A stretch of DNA of 64,000 bases from Solirubrobacter sp963792915 (GCA_963792915.1 CAWBYD010000007.1:682001-746000), one strand, 5' to 3'. Counted from the stretch's first letter, positions 24,600 to 33,107 are shown. Translations and numbers: made by a program. The notes: generated by a model not told the origin, from the letters alone.

Positions 24600-26162
24600 T
24601 CAACCCGGCTGGCGGACCCAGTCGCGCCGGGTCATCGACACGAAGTAGTTCCCGGGCGCCTCGGGGATGTTGCGGTGCACGATGTCCGACAGCGACGCGG
24701 TCGTGCGGATGATCTCCATGCCGAGCGGCGAGAACGTCGCCTCGTTGAACAGGCGCGGCGACAGCAGCGGGTTCGTGAGCGCCTGGGAGAACGCGTCGAC
24801 GCCGACAAGCCGCCCGATCAGCGACGGCAGCACGGAGTTCGGCCGCGGGTCCTCGGCAAACAGGCCGGGATAGAGCTCGACCCGGTCGACGCTGCCGTAG
24901 ACGTCGCGCAGCCCGTCCTGGACCGCGCGGTCGCCCGAGATCTGGTCGAAGCTCGTCACGCGCGGGAACTTGGCGAGCTCGCGGTAGTCGTTGTAGGGCG
25001 CGAGCTGCACCCAGCGCGCCTCGCGGACCGACGCCAGCTCCACCGCCCGCAGCGAGTGGTCGGTGTTGAACAGCCCGATGCGCCCGGCCGGCTGCTGCGA
25101 AGCGTCCTCGAACAGCCGCGCCAGCCCGTTGCGCGTGACGAGCTCGGGGTCGAAGACCGTCTGCCACACCGGCAGCTGGTCGGAGCCGACCTGCAGCAGC
25201 GACGGGATCAGCGCGTGCCAGCGGTAGAGCAGGTTGAACTCGATCGCCATCCAGTTCTGCCGGTGCCAGGGAACCTTGACGAACGGCTTGGGATCCGCGA
25301 TCAGGCGGAACAGATAGGGCGTGATGTGGTTGATGTACTCCTCGATCACGATCTTGATCAGGAGCACGATCAGGACGTTGCGCGCGGTCTGGAAGAGCTG
25401 CTCGTCGTCCCAGCGCGTGTACTCGCGCTCCAGCGCCGCCGCGACCCGGTTGTGCTCGCGCAGGAACAGCGTGTTGAGCAGGACGAAGCCGATCTGCGAG
25501 TTCGACGTGTCGCTCCCGGTGGCGAACAGCGTGTCCCAGCGGTCGTCGGGCACCTGGTCGCGGCGGACGACCGAGAGCTCGGAGAACTCCGGTTTCTGCA
25601 CGCCGCCGTCGAACAGGAAGGGCGGGAACTCGCCGCCCGCCAGCGTCTGGCTCTTCAGCCGGCCGCCCTCGTGCGCGCGCAGCTGCAGCGTCGCCGGCTT
25701 GGCGCGCCCGTACAGCGGCAGCAGGTCGATGTCGTGGTTTGAGTCGTTGCGCCGCGGATCGCGCGGCGTCCCACGATCGCTGCGCAGGAACCCGTCCGTG
25801 AACCACTGCGCGAAGTAGGCGAACGTGACCGTGGACTTCGGGCACAGCACGCCCTCGCCGCGGCGCTCGAACAGATCCGCGACGCGATCCTCGGCCGGAA
25901 GCTCGGGCAGCGTGGCCGGCGGCAGGTGGCGGCCGTCGAAGCGCCGGTCGGTGAGCGACTCCCACGAGCTGTAGGGCGACATCGTGCTGAGCGGGTTCGG
26001 GCGCGGCGGCACCTTGGAGATCGCGAAGTCGATCAGCAGCCGGTTGACCTGCCACCGCACGCCGTCGTGGCGCGACAGGAAGTCCCACACGTCCTGGTAG
26101 TGGGTCAGGACGTGGAATTCGAGCCGGTTGGCCCAACCGTCACGTGCTCGGCTGCGGGGCAT
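24600..26162 (-). CDS. Cyclooxygenase-like haem peroxidase/fatty-acid dioxygenase (animal haem peroxidase superfamily)
   Basis: 520 aa, no signal peptide. The central and C-terminal parts read like prostaglandin H synthases: LLNTLFLREHNRVAAALE, WDDEQLFQTARNVLIVL, IKIVIEEYINHI, EFNLLYRWHALIP, AGRIGLFNTDHS, YGSVDRVELYPGLFAEDP and LTNPLLSPRLFNEATFSP. EFNLLYRWHALIP aligns with the COX EFNxLYHWHPLxP segment, so Tyr313 matches the catalytic Tyr385 and His316 the proximal haem His388; Ser459 lies at the Ser530 position. In FAQWFTDGF, Gln119 is kept (COX Gln203) but the distal His207 is Asp123, and the Arg120 equivalent is missing. No EGF or membrane-binding module. A fatty-acid dioxygenase is likely; product unknown. 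Confidence 0.88.
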   Translation of the reverse strand: MPRSRARDGWANRLEFHVLTHYQDVWDFLSRHDGVRWQVNRLLIDFAISKVPPRPNPLSTMSPYSSWESLTDRRFDGRHLPPATLPELPAEDRVADLFERRGEGVLCPKSTVTFAYFAQWFTDGFLRSDRGTPRDPRRNDSNHDIDLLPLYGRAKPATLQLRAHEGGRLKSQTLAGGEFPPFLFDGGVQKPEFSELSVVRRDQVPDDRWDTLFATGSDTSNSQIGFVLLNTLFLREHNRVAAALEREYTRWDDEQLFQTARNVLIVLLIKIVIEEYINHITPYLFRLIADPKPFVKVPWHRQNWMAIEFNLLYRWHALIPSLLQVGSDQLPVWQTVFDPELVTRNGLARLFEDASQQPAGRIGLFNTDHSLRAVELASVREARWVQLAPYNDYRELAKFPRVTSFDQISGDRAVQDGLRDVYGSVDRVELYPGLFAEDPRPNSVLPSLIGRLVGVDAFSQALTNPLLSPRLFNEATFSPLGMEIIRTTASLSDIVHRNIPEAPGNYFVSMTRRDWVRQPG

Positions 26163-26214
26163 GGCGGAACCCTATCCCCCAGGTCCCGGCAAGGTTTCGC
26201 CAAGGCCGCCGAGC

Positions 26215-26358
26215 ATGATGGCGGGCATGAACTCGAAGACGACGGGGCGCAGCCTCGCCTCCAACTGGGATCTCGCTGTCACCTCGGGAGCGCTCCTGCT
26301 CATCGTGGGGAGCCTCGCGGCCCCCCACATCCGACGCAGGTTCGCCGCTAGCGCTTGA
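26215..26358 (+). CDS. Small single-pass membrane protein (hypothetical)
   Basis: 47 aa (from ATG 26215; ATG 26227 is an alternative). A polar N-terminus MNSKTTGRSLASNWD is followed by one hydrophobic segment LAVTSGALLLIVGSLAAP and a basic tail HIRRRF. Divergent from the cyclooxygenase-like gene (52 bp apart) and overlapping the convergent gene by 11 bp. No recognised family and no clear ribosome site, so it may not be real. Confidence 0.35.
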   Translation: MMAGMNSKTTGRSLASNWDLAVTSGALLLIVGSLAAPHIRRRFAASA

Positions 26359-28786
26359 CGCTGAAGCTGAGCGTCCGTGCGGCGCCGCGGTTGCCCGCGG
26401 CGTCGACGGGCGTGACGAGCGCGCGGTAGCTGCCCGCGGCGAGCTTCTTCACGCTCACCGCCGCCGTGCCGGCCTTCGCCGCCGACACCGTGGCCGAGCC
26501 CGCGGCCTTGAGGGCCGTGCATTTCTTGCCCTTGTGCGCGCCGGCCTTGCAGGTCTTGCCGACCTTGCGCCCGGCGACGAGCCGCTGGAACTTGATCGAG
26601 AGCGTGCCGCCCTCGCTCACGGCGTACTTGAGGCTCAGGCTGCCGCCGTGCTTGCTCTTGCTGCTCGCGAGGCTCAGGCCCTGGAACACCGGCGCGAGCG
26701 TGTCAGGCGTGGGCGCGGGCTGCGGGCTCCCGCCGCCACCCGGCTGGCCGCCACCGCCGCCCGGCTGCGGCTGGGACTGCGGGACCGGCGCCGGCTGCAC
26801 GACGTCGCTGAGCGGCCCGAGCACCTCGACCGGGTCCGGGAAGTGGTTGGCCTCGTTCGAGTCGGCCGTGATGCGCACGCGCATCCGGTGCCCGAGGTCG
26901 TCGTCGACGAGCGTGTGCCCGGGAGCGGTCTCACCGGTCAGCGTGACGCAGTCCGAGCCGTCGGCCTCGCAGCGCAGCCACTCGCGCTGGTAGGTGGTGC
27001 CCGGGTACTTCCACTTGCCGACGGTGGAGATCAGCGTCTCCCCCACGATCGCGTCGCCGTGGATCTCGGCGGGCGCGGTCTGCGTCGCCTCCTGGGGGAA
27101 GATCGTGTTCGTGGCGCCGCTGGGATCGAGCGTCGTCGAGCCGTTGGCGTTCGTACCCGTGACCTGGACCCGCAGCCGCAGCGTCACGTCGTCGTCGGTC
27201 AGCGTGTACGTCAGCCCCGTCGCGCCCGCGATCGGATGGCAGGCGGCACCGTTGCTGTCACAGCGCAGCCACTGGAAGGTCGTGCTCGTCGCCGCCGGAT
27301 TGAAGAGCCAGGTCTTGGCCGTCAGCTTGTCGCCGGACTGCGGCAGCGTGATGTCGCCCGTGACCGCACCGATCGACGCCGTGGAGCTCTGGTTCGCGCC
27401 CGGGAGCGTGTTCGGGTTGGCGGTGATCGGGCCGACGACCTTGCTCGAGACCTTGTTGAGACTGAAGGTCGGGAAGTCGTTCTCGCCCTGCACCTGGACG
27501 CGCATGTACTTCGTCTTGTCGGGCGTGTCGAGCACGTAGGTCGGGTCCGTCGCGTTCGAGATGTCCGTGCAGCCCGTGCCGTTGTTCTGCGCGTCCTTGC
27601 CGGTGCACTGCTGCCACTGGTACTCGTACTCGATCGTCTGCGTGCCGCTCCAAGTGCCGTGGCTGGCGCCGAGCGTCTGGCCGACCGTGAGGCCGTTGCT
27701 CGCGCTGACCACCGGCGGCGCGGTGTTGGCCGGCGCCTGGAACGTGAGCGCGTAGCCGCCGTCGGACTGCGTGCCGCCGAGCAGCGTGCCGGGCGTGGTG
27801 AGGAAGTTCGTCAGCGCCCAGAAGATCGTGTTGTTGCCGAGGCCGTCGTTGGTCACCTTGCGCCAGCGCACCGGACCGGGCGCCACGCCGTTGCCGGTGG
27901 TGCCGACCCATACGCCGTTCTCGGTCCCGACGTAGAGCCGCGTCTGGTCGACGCCGGAGAACACCGTCAGCGCGCGCGCCTGCGTGTTCAAGAGCGCGCT
28001 CGACCCCGAGCCGCTGATGTCCGACCACGTCTCGCCGAAGTTGATCGTGCGGTACACGCCGCCCGAGCCGACGGCGTAGAAGATGTTCGGGCGGTGCGAG
28101 TCGGCGGCGACGCGCAGCATCGTGCCGCTGATCCCGTCGCTCTTGAGCTGCCAGGTGCTGCCGCCGTCGAGCGAGCGGTAGATGCCGCTCGAGGTCGCGG
28201 CGAACACGCTGCCGGGAATCAGCTGCGCGAAGCTCCAGACGGTCTCGGAGCTCGCCATGCCGTTGCCCGGCGCGGGCGGCTGCCAGGTCTTGCCGCTGTC
28301 CGAGCTCTTGTAGACGCCGCCGCTGGCCACGCCGGCGAGCATCTGGCCGGCGATCGGGCTGAGCACGGCCTGCACGGCCTGGTTGAGGTTCTTGGGATGC
28401 GCCGGATCGTCCTCCGGGCCCTGCGCGACGGGCGTCCAGCCGGTGCCGGGGTTCATGAACAGGCCGGCGGTCGTGCCGGCGTAGACCGTCGTTCCCGACG
28501 TGTAGACGGTGCGGACGTTCATCGCGCCGCACGCGCACTCGAGCCCGCTCGAGAAGTTCGTCCAGGTCAGCCCGTCGTTGACCGACTTCCAGACGCCGTC
28601 GCCCTCGGTGGCGGCATAGATCGTGGTCGGGGGCAGGCCGGTCGCGTACTCGCGGACCCAGTTGGCGCCGGAGGCGGCGTTGAGGCCGGTGAGCCCGCCC
28701 CAGGTGTTCAGGTTGGCCTGGGCGGGGGCCGTGACGAGGGTGGCGGCCAACAGGACGGCCGCGGCGATGAGGAGTCGGGTTCGCAT
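26348..28786 (-). CDS. Secreted BNR/Ycf48-like beta-propeller protein with Ig-like repeats
   Basis: 812 aa; start MRTRLLIAAAV at 28786 with signal peptide ending near PAQANL. Residues about 30-350 hold repeated propeller blades (DGVWKSVNDGLTWTNF, GGVYKSSDSGKTWQPP, SGIYRSLDGGSTWQLK, GGVYRTINFGETWSDI) as in BNR/sialidase-like proteins. Then three Ig-like modules of the GTWSGTQTIEYEYQWQQC type, a Gln/Pro/Gly linker, and a C-terminal domain (SLKYAVSEGGTLSIKFQRL, GRKVGKTC, SYRALVTPVDAAGNRGAAR) frequent in Solirubrobacterales exoproteins. Substrate unknown; enzymatic residues not evident. Confidence 0.87.
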   Translation of the reverse strand: MRTRLLIAAAVLLAATLVTAPAQANLNTWGGLTGLNAASGANWVREYATGLPPTTIYAATEGDGVWKSVNDGLTWTNFSSGLECACGAMNVRTVYTSGTTVYAGTTAGLFMNPGTGWTPVAQGPEDDPAHPKNLNQAVQAVLSPIAGQMLAGVASGGVYKSSDSGKTWQPPAPGNGMASSETVWSFAQLIPGSVFAATSSGIYRSLDGGSTWQLKSDGISGTMLRVAADSHRPNIFYAVGSGGVYRTINFGETWSDISGSGSSALLNTQARALTVFSGVDQTRLYVGTENGVWVGTTGNGVAPGPVRWRKVTNDGLGNNTIFWALTNFLTTPGTLLGGTQSDGGYALTFQAPANTAPPVVSASNGLTVGQTLGASHGTWSGTQTIEYEYQWQQCTGKDAQNNGTGCTDISNATDPTYVLDTPDKTKYMRVQVQGENDFPTFSLNKVSSKVVGPITANPNTLPGANQSSTASIGAVTGDITLPQSGDKLTAKTWLFNPAATSTTFQWLRCDSNGAACHPIAGATGLTYTLTDDDVTLRLRVQVTGTNANGSTTLDPSGATNTIFPQEATQTAPAEIHGDAIVGETLISTVGKWKYPGTTYQREWLRCEADGSDCVTLTGETAPGHTLVDDDLGHRMRVRITADSNEANHFPDPVEVLGPLSDVVQPAPVPQSQPQPGGGGGQPGGGGSPQPAPTPDTLAPVFQGLSLASSKSKHGGSLSLKYAVSEGGTLSIKFQRLVAGRKVGKTCKAGAHKGKKCTALKAAGSATVSAAKAGTAAVSVKKLAAGSYRALVTPVDAAGNRGAARTLSFSVKR

Positions 28787-28882
28787 TCGGACAGCGAACC
28801 TATGGGTACGCGAGACCCCACATCGGGGAGTTAGCCGCACCACCACCGATGGGCCAGCCGACCAGCTCCGGTTACTCGCTCT

Positions 28883-29473
28883 TCAGGGTGAAATCAGGCG
28901 GGGCAGCCAGGTCCGGATCGCGTCGCGCAGCCCGGGCATGTCGGAGGCGAGGCTATGGGTGCCGCGCAGGCGCACGACGGTGCGCCCGGGCGCCTCCGGC
29001 GGCATCCCGAACGGGTCGCTCTCGCCCTGGACGATCAGCACGGGGACGGTCACGGCGTCGAGCTCGGGGAGGCGGGTCTTCTCCGGCCGGCCCGGCGGGT
29101 GGAGCGGGAACGCGAGGCACAGCACGCCGGCGGCGCCGGTCGCCGCGGCCGTCCGGCAGGCCACGCGCGCGCCGGAGGAACGGCCGCCGGTGACGAGCGG
29201 GAGACCGTCGAACCCCAGCGCGCCGATCACCGCCTCCCACGCCGCGTCGAGCTGGGCCGCCGGCGCGGGCGACTTGCGGCCGGCGACGCGGTAGGGCTGT
29301 TCGATCAGCGCCACCGACAGGCCGAGCTCGAGCGCGACGCCGCTGGCGGCCTGAAGGTCCTTCGCGGTCACGCCGCCGCCCGCGCCGTGGCCGAGCACGA
29401 GCGCACCCGTGGGCCGCTCGGCGGGGTGCACGTGCGCGCGGGCGGGGCCGTGCGGAGTGTCGAGCTCGAGCAC
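28883..29473 (-). CDS. Alpha/beta hydrolase of the Tex30/KANL3-like family
   Basis: 196 aa, cytoplasmic. GALVLGHGAGGGVTAKDLQA forms the oxyanion region, LVTGGRSSGARVACRTA the nucleophile elbow (Ser in GRSSG), VPVLIVQGESDPFG the acid loop and LRGTHSLA the His. Start lies one base after the stop of the GyrI-like gene, so the two are co-transcribed. Small hydrolase of unknown substrate. Confidence 0.87.
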   Translation of the reverse strand: MLELDTPHGPARAHVHPAERPTGALVLGHGAGGGVTAKDLQAASGVALELGLSVALIEQPYRVAGRKSPAPAAQLDAAWEAVIGALGFDGLPLVTGGRSSGARVACRTAAATGAAGVLCLAFPLHPPGRPEKTRLPELDAVTVPVLIVQGESDPFGMPPEAPGRTVVRLRGTHSLASDMPGLRDAIRTWLPRLISP

Positions 29474-29474
29474 G

Positions 29475-29897
29475 CTACGCGAGCAGGTAGAACACCTGCA
29501 CCTCGGGCACGTCGCCGCGCTCGTGGCCGTAGATCTCCCAGCTCGGCCCGGCGCGTGTGTGGCCGTGCTCGGCGCACCAGTCGACGACGGCCTGGTGCGC
29601 CTGGCCCAGGCCCGCGTACTCGCCGCGGTAGGTGGCCGTGGCCGCTCGGCCCGCGGGCAGGCTGGACAGCACGACGGGCGGCGCGGGCGCCAGCGTGCGT
29701 CCCTCGAGCAGCACCCCGACCTCGACGCTGGGCCGGTCGTCGAGGTAGAGCATCATGTTCTGCCAGTCGGGCCCGCTGACCTGCTCGTAGACCGCGTCCA
29801 GCATCGGCTTCCACAGGCGGGGGAACTCCGCCCACGTCGTCTGGCGCGCGACGACGACCGTGGGCCGCGCGCTCGCCTCGATCAGCGTGACGTCCAT
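29475..29897 (-). CDS. GyrI-like small-molecule-binding domain protein
   Basis: 140 aa, a single SRPBCC-like/GyrI effector domain as found in AraC- and MerR-type regulators but without a DNA-binding part. Recognisable features are MDVTLIEASARPTVVVARQ, ALPAGRAATATYRGEYAGL-like SLPAGRAATATYRGEY, AVVDWCAEHGH and WEIYGHERGD. In a three-gene minus operon between a dienelactone hydrolase and an alpha/beta hydrolase; probably binds or processes a small hydrophobic ligand. Confidence 0.85.
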   Translation of the reverse strand: MDVTLIEASARPTVVVARQTTWAEFPRLWKPMLDAVYEQVSGPDWQNMMLYLDDRPSVEVGVLLEGRTLAPAPPVVLSSLPAGRAATATYRGEYAGLGQAHQAVVDWCAEHGHTRAGPSWEIYGHERGDVPEVQVFYLLA

Positions 29898-29903
29898 CGC
29901 GTC

Positions 29904-30641
29904 TCAGCTCCCCAGCGAGCGCCGCAGGAACGCGACCGTCTCGGCGAACGCGCGGTCGGTCGCCGCGGGGTCGTAGCGGTCGCCGACGTCGCGCCCGAAT
30001 GCGTGCTCGCAGTCGTATTCGCTCCAGCTGGCGTGCGTACCCGTCGCCTCGAGCCCCGCACGCACCTGCTCGCGGCCCTCGAGCGGCGTGTGCGGGTCGC
30101 GCGCGCCCCAGATCAGCAGCAGGCCGCCGGAGATCTCGCCCGTGCGGGCCAGCGTGCCGGCGTCCGCGTCCTGGCCCAGCTTGCCGTCGTGCAGTCCGGT
30201 CGGGTACCAGCACACGGTGCCGCGGACCGATTCGCGCAGCGCCGCCCGGAACGCGAGGTGACCGCCCGTGCAGTGCCCGGCGGCGCCCACCGTCGAGATG
30301 TCCTCGCGCGCCTGCAGGTACGCGATCGCCGCGTCGATGTCGGCGTCGAATTCGGCGACCGGCGTGGCGTCCGCGTCCGCCTGGCCGCGCGCCTTGCCGG
30401 CGTCGTCGAAGCCCAGGACGGTGCCCGCGGGCTCGCGCCGGTGGTAGATCTCAGGCGCCAGCACCGCGTAGCCGTAGCCCGCGAGCCGCACGCACCAGCG
30501 CAGTGTCGACTCGGTCAGCTGGAAGATGTCCGAGTAGAACACGATTCCCGGCCAGCGCCCCGCGGCGCGCGGGCGGGTGAGGAACGCGCGCATGGCGCGC
30601 CCCTCGACGGGGACGTCCACGTATTCGCGGGTCACGACCAT
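29904..30641 (-). CDS. Dienelactone hydrolase family protein
   Basis: 245 aa, start ATG 30641 with GGCAGGA ahead (a GTG at 30659 is possible). Nucleophile elbow GAAGHCTGGHLAFR uses Cys, as in true dienelactone hydrolases; acid in LIWGARDPHTPLEG; His in SEYDCEHAFGRDVG. N-terminal PGIVFYSDIFQLTESTLRWC carries the oxyanion region. First gene of a small operon with the GyrI-like and Tex30-like genes. Physiological substrate unknown. Confidence 0.9.
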   Translation of the reverse strand: MVVTREYVDVPVEGRAMRAFLTRPRAAGRWPGIVFYSDIFQLTESTLRWCVRLAGYGYAVLAPEIYHRREPAGTVLGFDDAGKARGQADADATPVAEFDADIDAAIAYLQAREDISTVGAAGHCTGGHLAFRAALRESVRGTVCWYPTGLHDGKLGQDADAGTLARTGEISGGLLLIWGARDPHTPLEGREQVRAGLEATGTHASWSEYDCEHAFGRDVGDRYDPAATDRAFAETVAFLRRSLGS

Positions 30642-30659
30642 GGCCCGGCATCCTGCCAC

Positions 30660-31112
30660 TCAGTGCCGATGGCGTGCGTGGATGACCGCGTGCCCCTTGC
30701 CGCGGGCGATCAGGTAGCGGTTGACGGGCCACGCCGCCGCGCCGGCGATCACGAGCGAGATCGCCAGCGAGGCGTAGAACAGCGGATCGCCCAGGCCCGC
30801 CGCCAGCGCGCCGGGAATGACCAGCACGATGGCGCTGTCGACGATCTCCATCGTCGTGATCGACAGCGTGTCGGAGGCCAGCGCCAGCGGCGCGACCTCT
30901 CGCGCGGTCATGCCGTGGCGCAGCAGCGGCAGCGACGTCAGCGAGTAGCCGAACACGAACGCCAGCGCGATCGAGATCACGATCGTCGCGCCGTTCGAGA
31001 GGCCGGCGGCGCTGCCAATCGCCATTCCCAGTACTTCGCCGATCGAGCAGCCCGCCAGGCAGTGGAGCGTCGCCATCAGCGCGACGCGGTTCAGGGACGT
31101 TTCGTGCTGCAT
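30660..31112 (-). CDS. DUF4396 membrane protein with His-rich tail
   Basis: 150 aa, about four transmembrane helices. The first carries LMATLHCLAGCSIGEVLGMA with His and two Cys, the last ends in a basic, metal-ligand-rich tail GHAVIHARHRH. DUF4396 has no established function. The start codon lies inside a 17-bp palindrome (31111-31127) nearly identical to the Bacillus CsoR operator, so expression is probably controlled by a copper- or persulfide-sensing CsoR-family repressor encoded elsewhere. Annotated ATG has no normal ribosome site, suggesting leaderless translation. Confidence 0.83.
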   Translation of the reverse strand: MQHETSLNRVALMATLHCLAGCSIGEVLGMAIGSAAGLSNGATIVISIALAFVFGYSLTSLPLLRHGMTAREVAPLALASDTLSITTMEIVDSAIVLVIPGALAAGLGDPLFYASLAISLVIAGAAAWPVNRYLIARGKGHAVIHARHRH

Positions 31113-31127
31113 ACCCCCCGAGGGTAT
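31111..31127. promoter_or_regulatory. CsoR/CstR-type operator ATACCCCCCGAGGGTAT
   Basis: Inverted repeat TACCC-N5-GGGTA. Read on the minus strand, ATACCCTCGGGGGGTAT differs from the Bacillus subtilis copZA CsoR site (ATACCCTACGGGGGTAT, from memory) at two central positions. It overlaps the first two bases of the DUF4396 start codon and the last base of the upstream MFS stop codon. Confidence 0.7.
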
Positions 31128-32539
31128 CAGTTGCCGCCGCTCGGCTCGGCCAGCGGCGCGGCGACCGGCTCGCGCTCGGGCGCGGTTCGCAGCACGGCGG
31201 CGGCGAGCGCCAGGGCGCCGAGCACGAACAGCGCGGCTACAGCGAACGCGAGGTGGTAACCGCCGGTGAGCGCCGCGGCCTGGCCGTCGGCGGCCAGCGC
31301 GTGGGTGCGTGCGGTCGCGACGCTCACCAGGATCGAGAGGCCGAGCGCGCCGCCGACCTGCTGCGTGGTGTTGACGAGCCCCGACGCGAGCCCTGAGTCC
31401 TCGGGGCTCGCCCCGCTCATCGCGAGCGTCATCATCGCGGGGAACGTCAGCCCTGCGCCGACGCCCAGCAGCACCATCGCCGGCAGCACGTCGACGACGT
31501 AGGAGCCGTCGACCGGTACGCGTGCGAGCAGCGCGAGGCCGCCGGCGATCAGCACGAGAGCGGGCAGCATCACGTTGCGCGGGCCGAAGCGCAGGTTCAG
31601 CCGCGCCGAGAAGCCGAGCGAGAGCGCGCCGATCCCGAGCGACACGGGCAGGAACGCGAACCCGGTCTGGATCGCGTCGTAGCCGAGCACGCGCTGCAGG
31701 TAGAGCACGCCGGAGAAGAACATGCCGAACATGCCCGCCACGACGAGGACCTGGATCGCGTTGGCGCCCGACAGGTTGCGCGAGCGGAAGATCCGCAGCG
31801 GCAGCAACGGGGTCGCCGCCGTCGCCTGGCGCGCCACGAACCCGGCCAGCAGCGCCGCCGCGGCGCCGCCGAGCAGCCACGAATGGGCGTCGACGATCGT
31901 GTAGACGCCGAGCATCAGCGCGGCCGTCACGAGCAGTGCGCCGGGCACGTCGGCGCCGCGGCCGGTCCCGCGGTCGGCCTCGAGCAGGCGCGGCGCGAAG
32001 CCCAGCGCCGCGAGGCCGATCGGCACGTTGACGAAGAAGATCCAGTGCCAGCTCAGCCCCTGGGTCAGGACGCCGCCGGCCAGCAGCCCGATCGACGCGC
32101 CCGCGGAGGCGACGAAGCTGTAGATGCCGATCGCCGTCGCCTGCTCGCGCGGTTGCGGGAACAGCGTCACGATCATCCCGAGGATCACGGCGGAGGCGAG
32201 CGCGCCGCCGACGCCCTGGACGAAGCGCGCGGCGATCAGCCACTCGCGCGAGTCGGCCAGCCCGCACAGGAGCGATGCAGCGGTGAAGACGCTCAGGCCG
32301 GCGAGGAACAGCGAGCGGCGGCCGAGCAGGTCGCCGAGCCGGCCGGCCAGCAGAAGCAGGCCGCCGAAGGCGATCAGATACGCGTTGACGACCCAGGCGA
32401 GGCCCGACTGCGAGAAGCCGAGGTCGGTCTGGATGGCGGGCAGCGCCACGTTCACGATCGTCCCGTCGAGGATGATCATGAGCATCCCGACGCAGAGGAC
32501 GGCGAGCGCTTGCCAGCGTGAGGTTCCGGTCCCAGTCAT
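31127..32539 (-). CDS. MFS drug/proton antiporter, DHA2 (EmrB/QacA) family
   Basis: 470 aa, 14 predicted helices. Motifs A and C type: LDGTIVNVALPAIQTDL at helix 1, GRLGDLLGRRSLFLAGLSVF in loop 2-3, RFVQGVGGALASAVILGM, and GLSWHWIFFVNVPIG typical of DHA2 transporters. Exports drugs or other toxic compounds from the inner membrane. Lies 48 bp downstream of a marR gene in the same direction with a shared operator-like element, so induction by a MarR ligand is likely. Confidence 0.94.
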   Translation of the reverse strand: MTGTGTSRWQALAVLCVGMLMIILDGTIVNVALPAIQTDLGFSQSGLAWVVNAYLIAFGGLLLLAGRLGDLLGRRSLFLAGLSVFTAASLLCGLADSREWLIAARFVQGVGGALASAVILGMIVTLFPQPREQATAIGIYSFVASAGASIGLLAGGVLTQGLSWHWIFFVNVPIGLAALGFAPRLLEADRGTGRGADVPGALLVTAALMLGVYTIVDAHSWLLGGAAAALLAGFVARQATAATPLLPLRIFRSRNLSGANAIQVLVVAGMFGMFFSGVLYLQRVLGYDAIQTGFAFLPVSLGIGALSLGFSARLNLRFGPRNVMLPALVLIAGGLALLARVPVDGSYVVDVLPAMVLLGVGAGLTFPAMMTLAMSGASPEDSGLASGLVNTTQQVGGALGLSILVSVATARTHALAADGQAAALTGGYHLAFAVAALFVLGALALAAAVLRTAPEREPVAAPLAEPSGGN

Positions 32540-32547
32540 AGACAGGA

Positions 32548-32566
32548 CCGTAGCAGATAATCCGCT
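32548..32566. promoter_or_regulatory. MarR-site-like element before the MFS gene
   Basis: CCGTAGCAGATAATCCGC upstream of the transporter start shares CGTAGCAGA-TAT with the marR promoter region (33093-33104). Candidate second binding site of the same repressor. Confidence 0.4.
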
Positions 32567-32587
32567 TCGGGACGATCTAGTTCGGAA

Positions 32588-33058
32588 CTACCCGCGGCGG
32601 CGGCGCGGCGGGTGCTCGCATTCGGCGGGGTTCGCGAGCACGTCGCCGACCAACCGGATGAGCGCGCCCACGAACGGCTCGCGCTCGTCCTCCGGCAGCG
32701 CCCCGAGCACGTCCTGGTAGGTGCGCGTGATGATCTCGTTGCCCTGCTCGGCCTTGCGCGCGCCCGCGTCGGTCACGGCGATGATCCGCGCCCGCCGGTC
32801 CGCGGCGGACGGCCGGCGCTTGGCCAGGCCCGCCGCCTCGAGGCGGTCCACGGTCGTGACCATCGTGGTCTTGTCCATCTGCGCCATCTGGGCGAGCTGG
32901 ATCTGGCTGAACTCGCCCGTCGCCGCCTTCGAGAGCACGCACTGCTCGCGTACCGTCAGCCCGACCGCCGCGAGCCGCGCCGTCAGTTCGGTCTGGAGCC
33001 CGCGACCGGCGAGGTCGAGCAGCATCGCGAGATCGATGGTTGGCGTGGTGGTCGACAT
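32588..33058 (-). CDS. MarR-family transcriptional regulator
   Basis: 156 aa winged-helix repressor: LTVREQCVLSKAATGEFSQI, LAQMAQMDKTTMVTTVDRLE recognition helix, the wing AGLAKRRPSAADRRARIIAVT and dimerisation helices at both ends. C-terminal tail ends PPRRRRG. Upstream of and co-oriented with the MFS exporter; the palindromic sequence 33070-33107 before it suggests autoregulation. Confidence 0.93.
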   Translation of the reverse strand: MSTTTPTIDLAMLLDLAGRGLQTELTARLAAVGLTVREQCVLSKAATGEFSQIQLAQMAQMDKTTMVTTVDRLEAAGLAKRRPSAADRRARIIAVTDAGARKAEQGNEIITRTYQDVLGALPEDEREPFVGALIRLVGDVLANPAECEHPPRRRRG

Positions 33059-33069
33059 CTCCGCCCATT

Positions 33070-33107
33070 ATAGTCCGCCGCGGGATGATCCCGTAGCAGA
33101 CTATCTG
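33070..33107. promoter_or_regulatory. Nested palindromes in the marR promoter
   Basis: Outer inverted pair ATAGTC (33070-33075) and GACTAT (33099-33104) enclose the perfect palindrome CGGGAT-G-ATCCCG (33081-33093). CGTAGCAGA (33092-33100) recurs before the MFS gene. Overlaps the end of the neighbouring papain-like gene by a few bases. Confidence 0.5.

Noticed and set aside
24600..26162. Reading the peroxidase as an ordinary secreted bacterial haem peroxidase
   Set aside because: No signal peptide, and the order and sequence of the COX-specific segments argue for the cyclooxygenase/fatty-acid dioxygenase branch.
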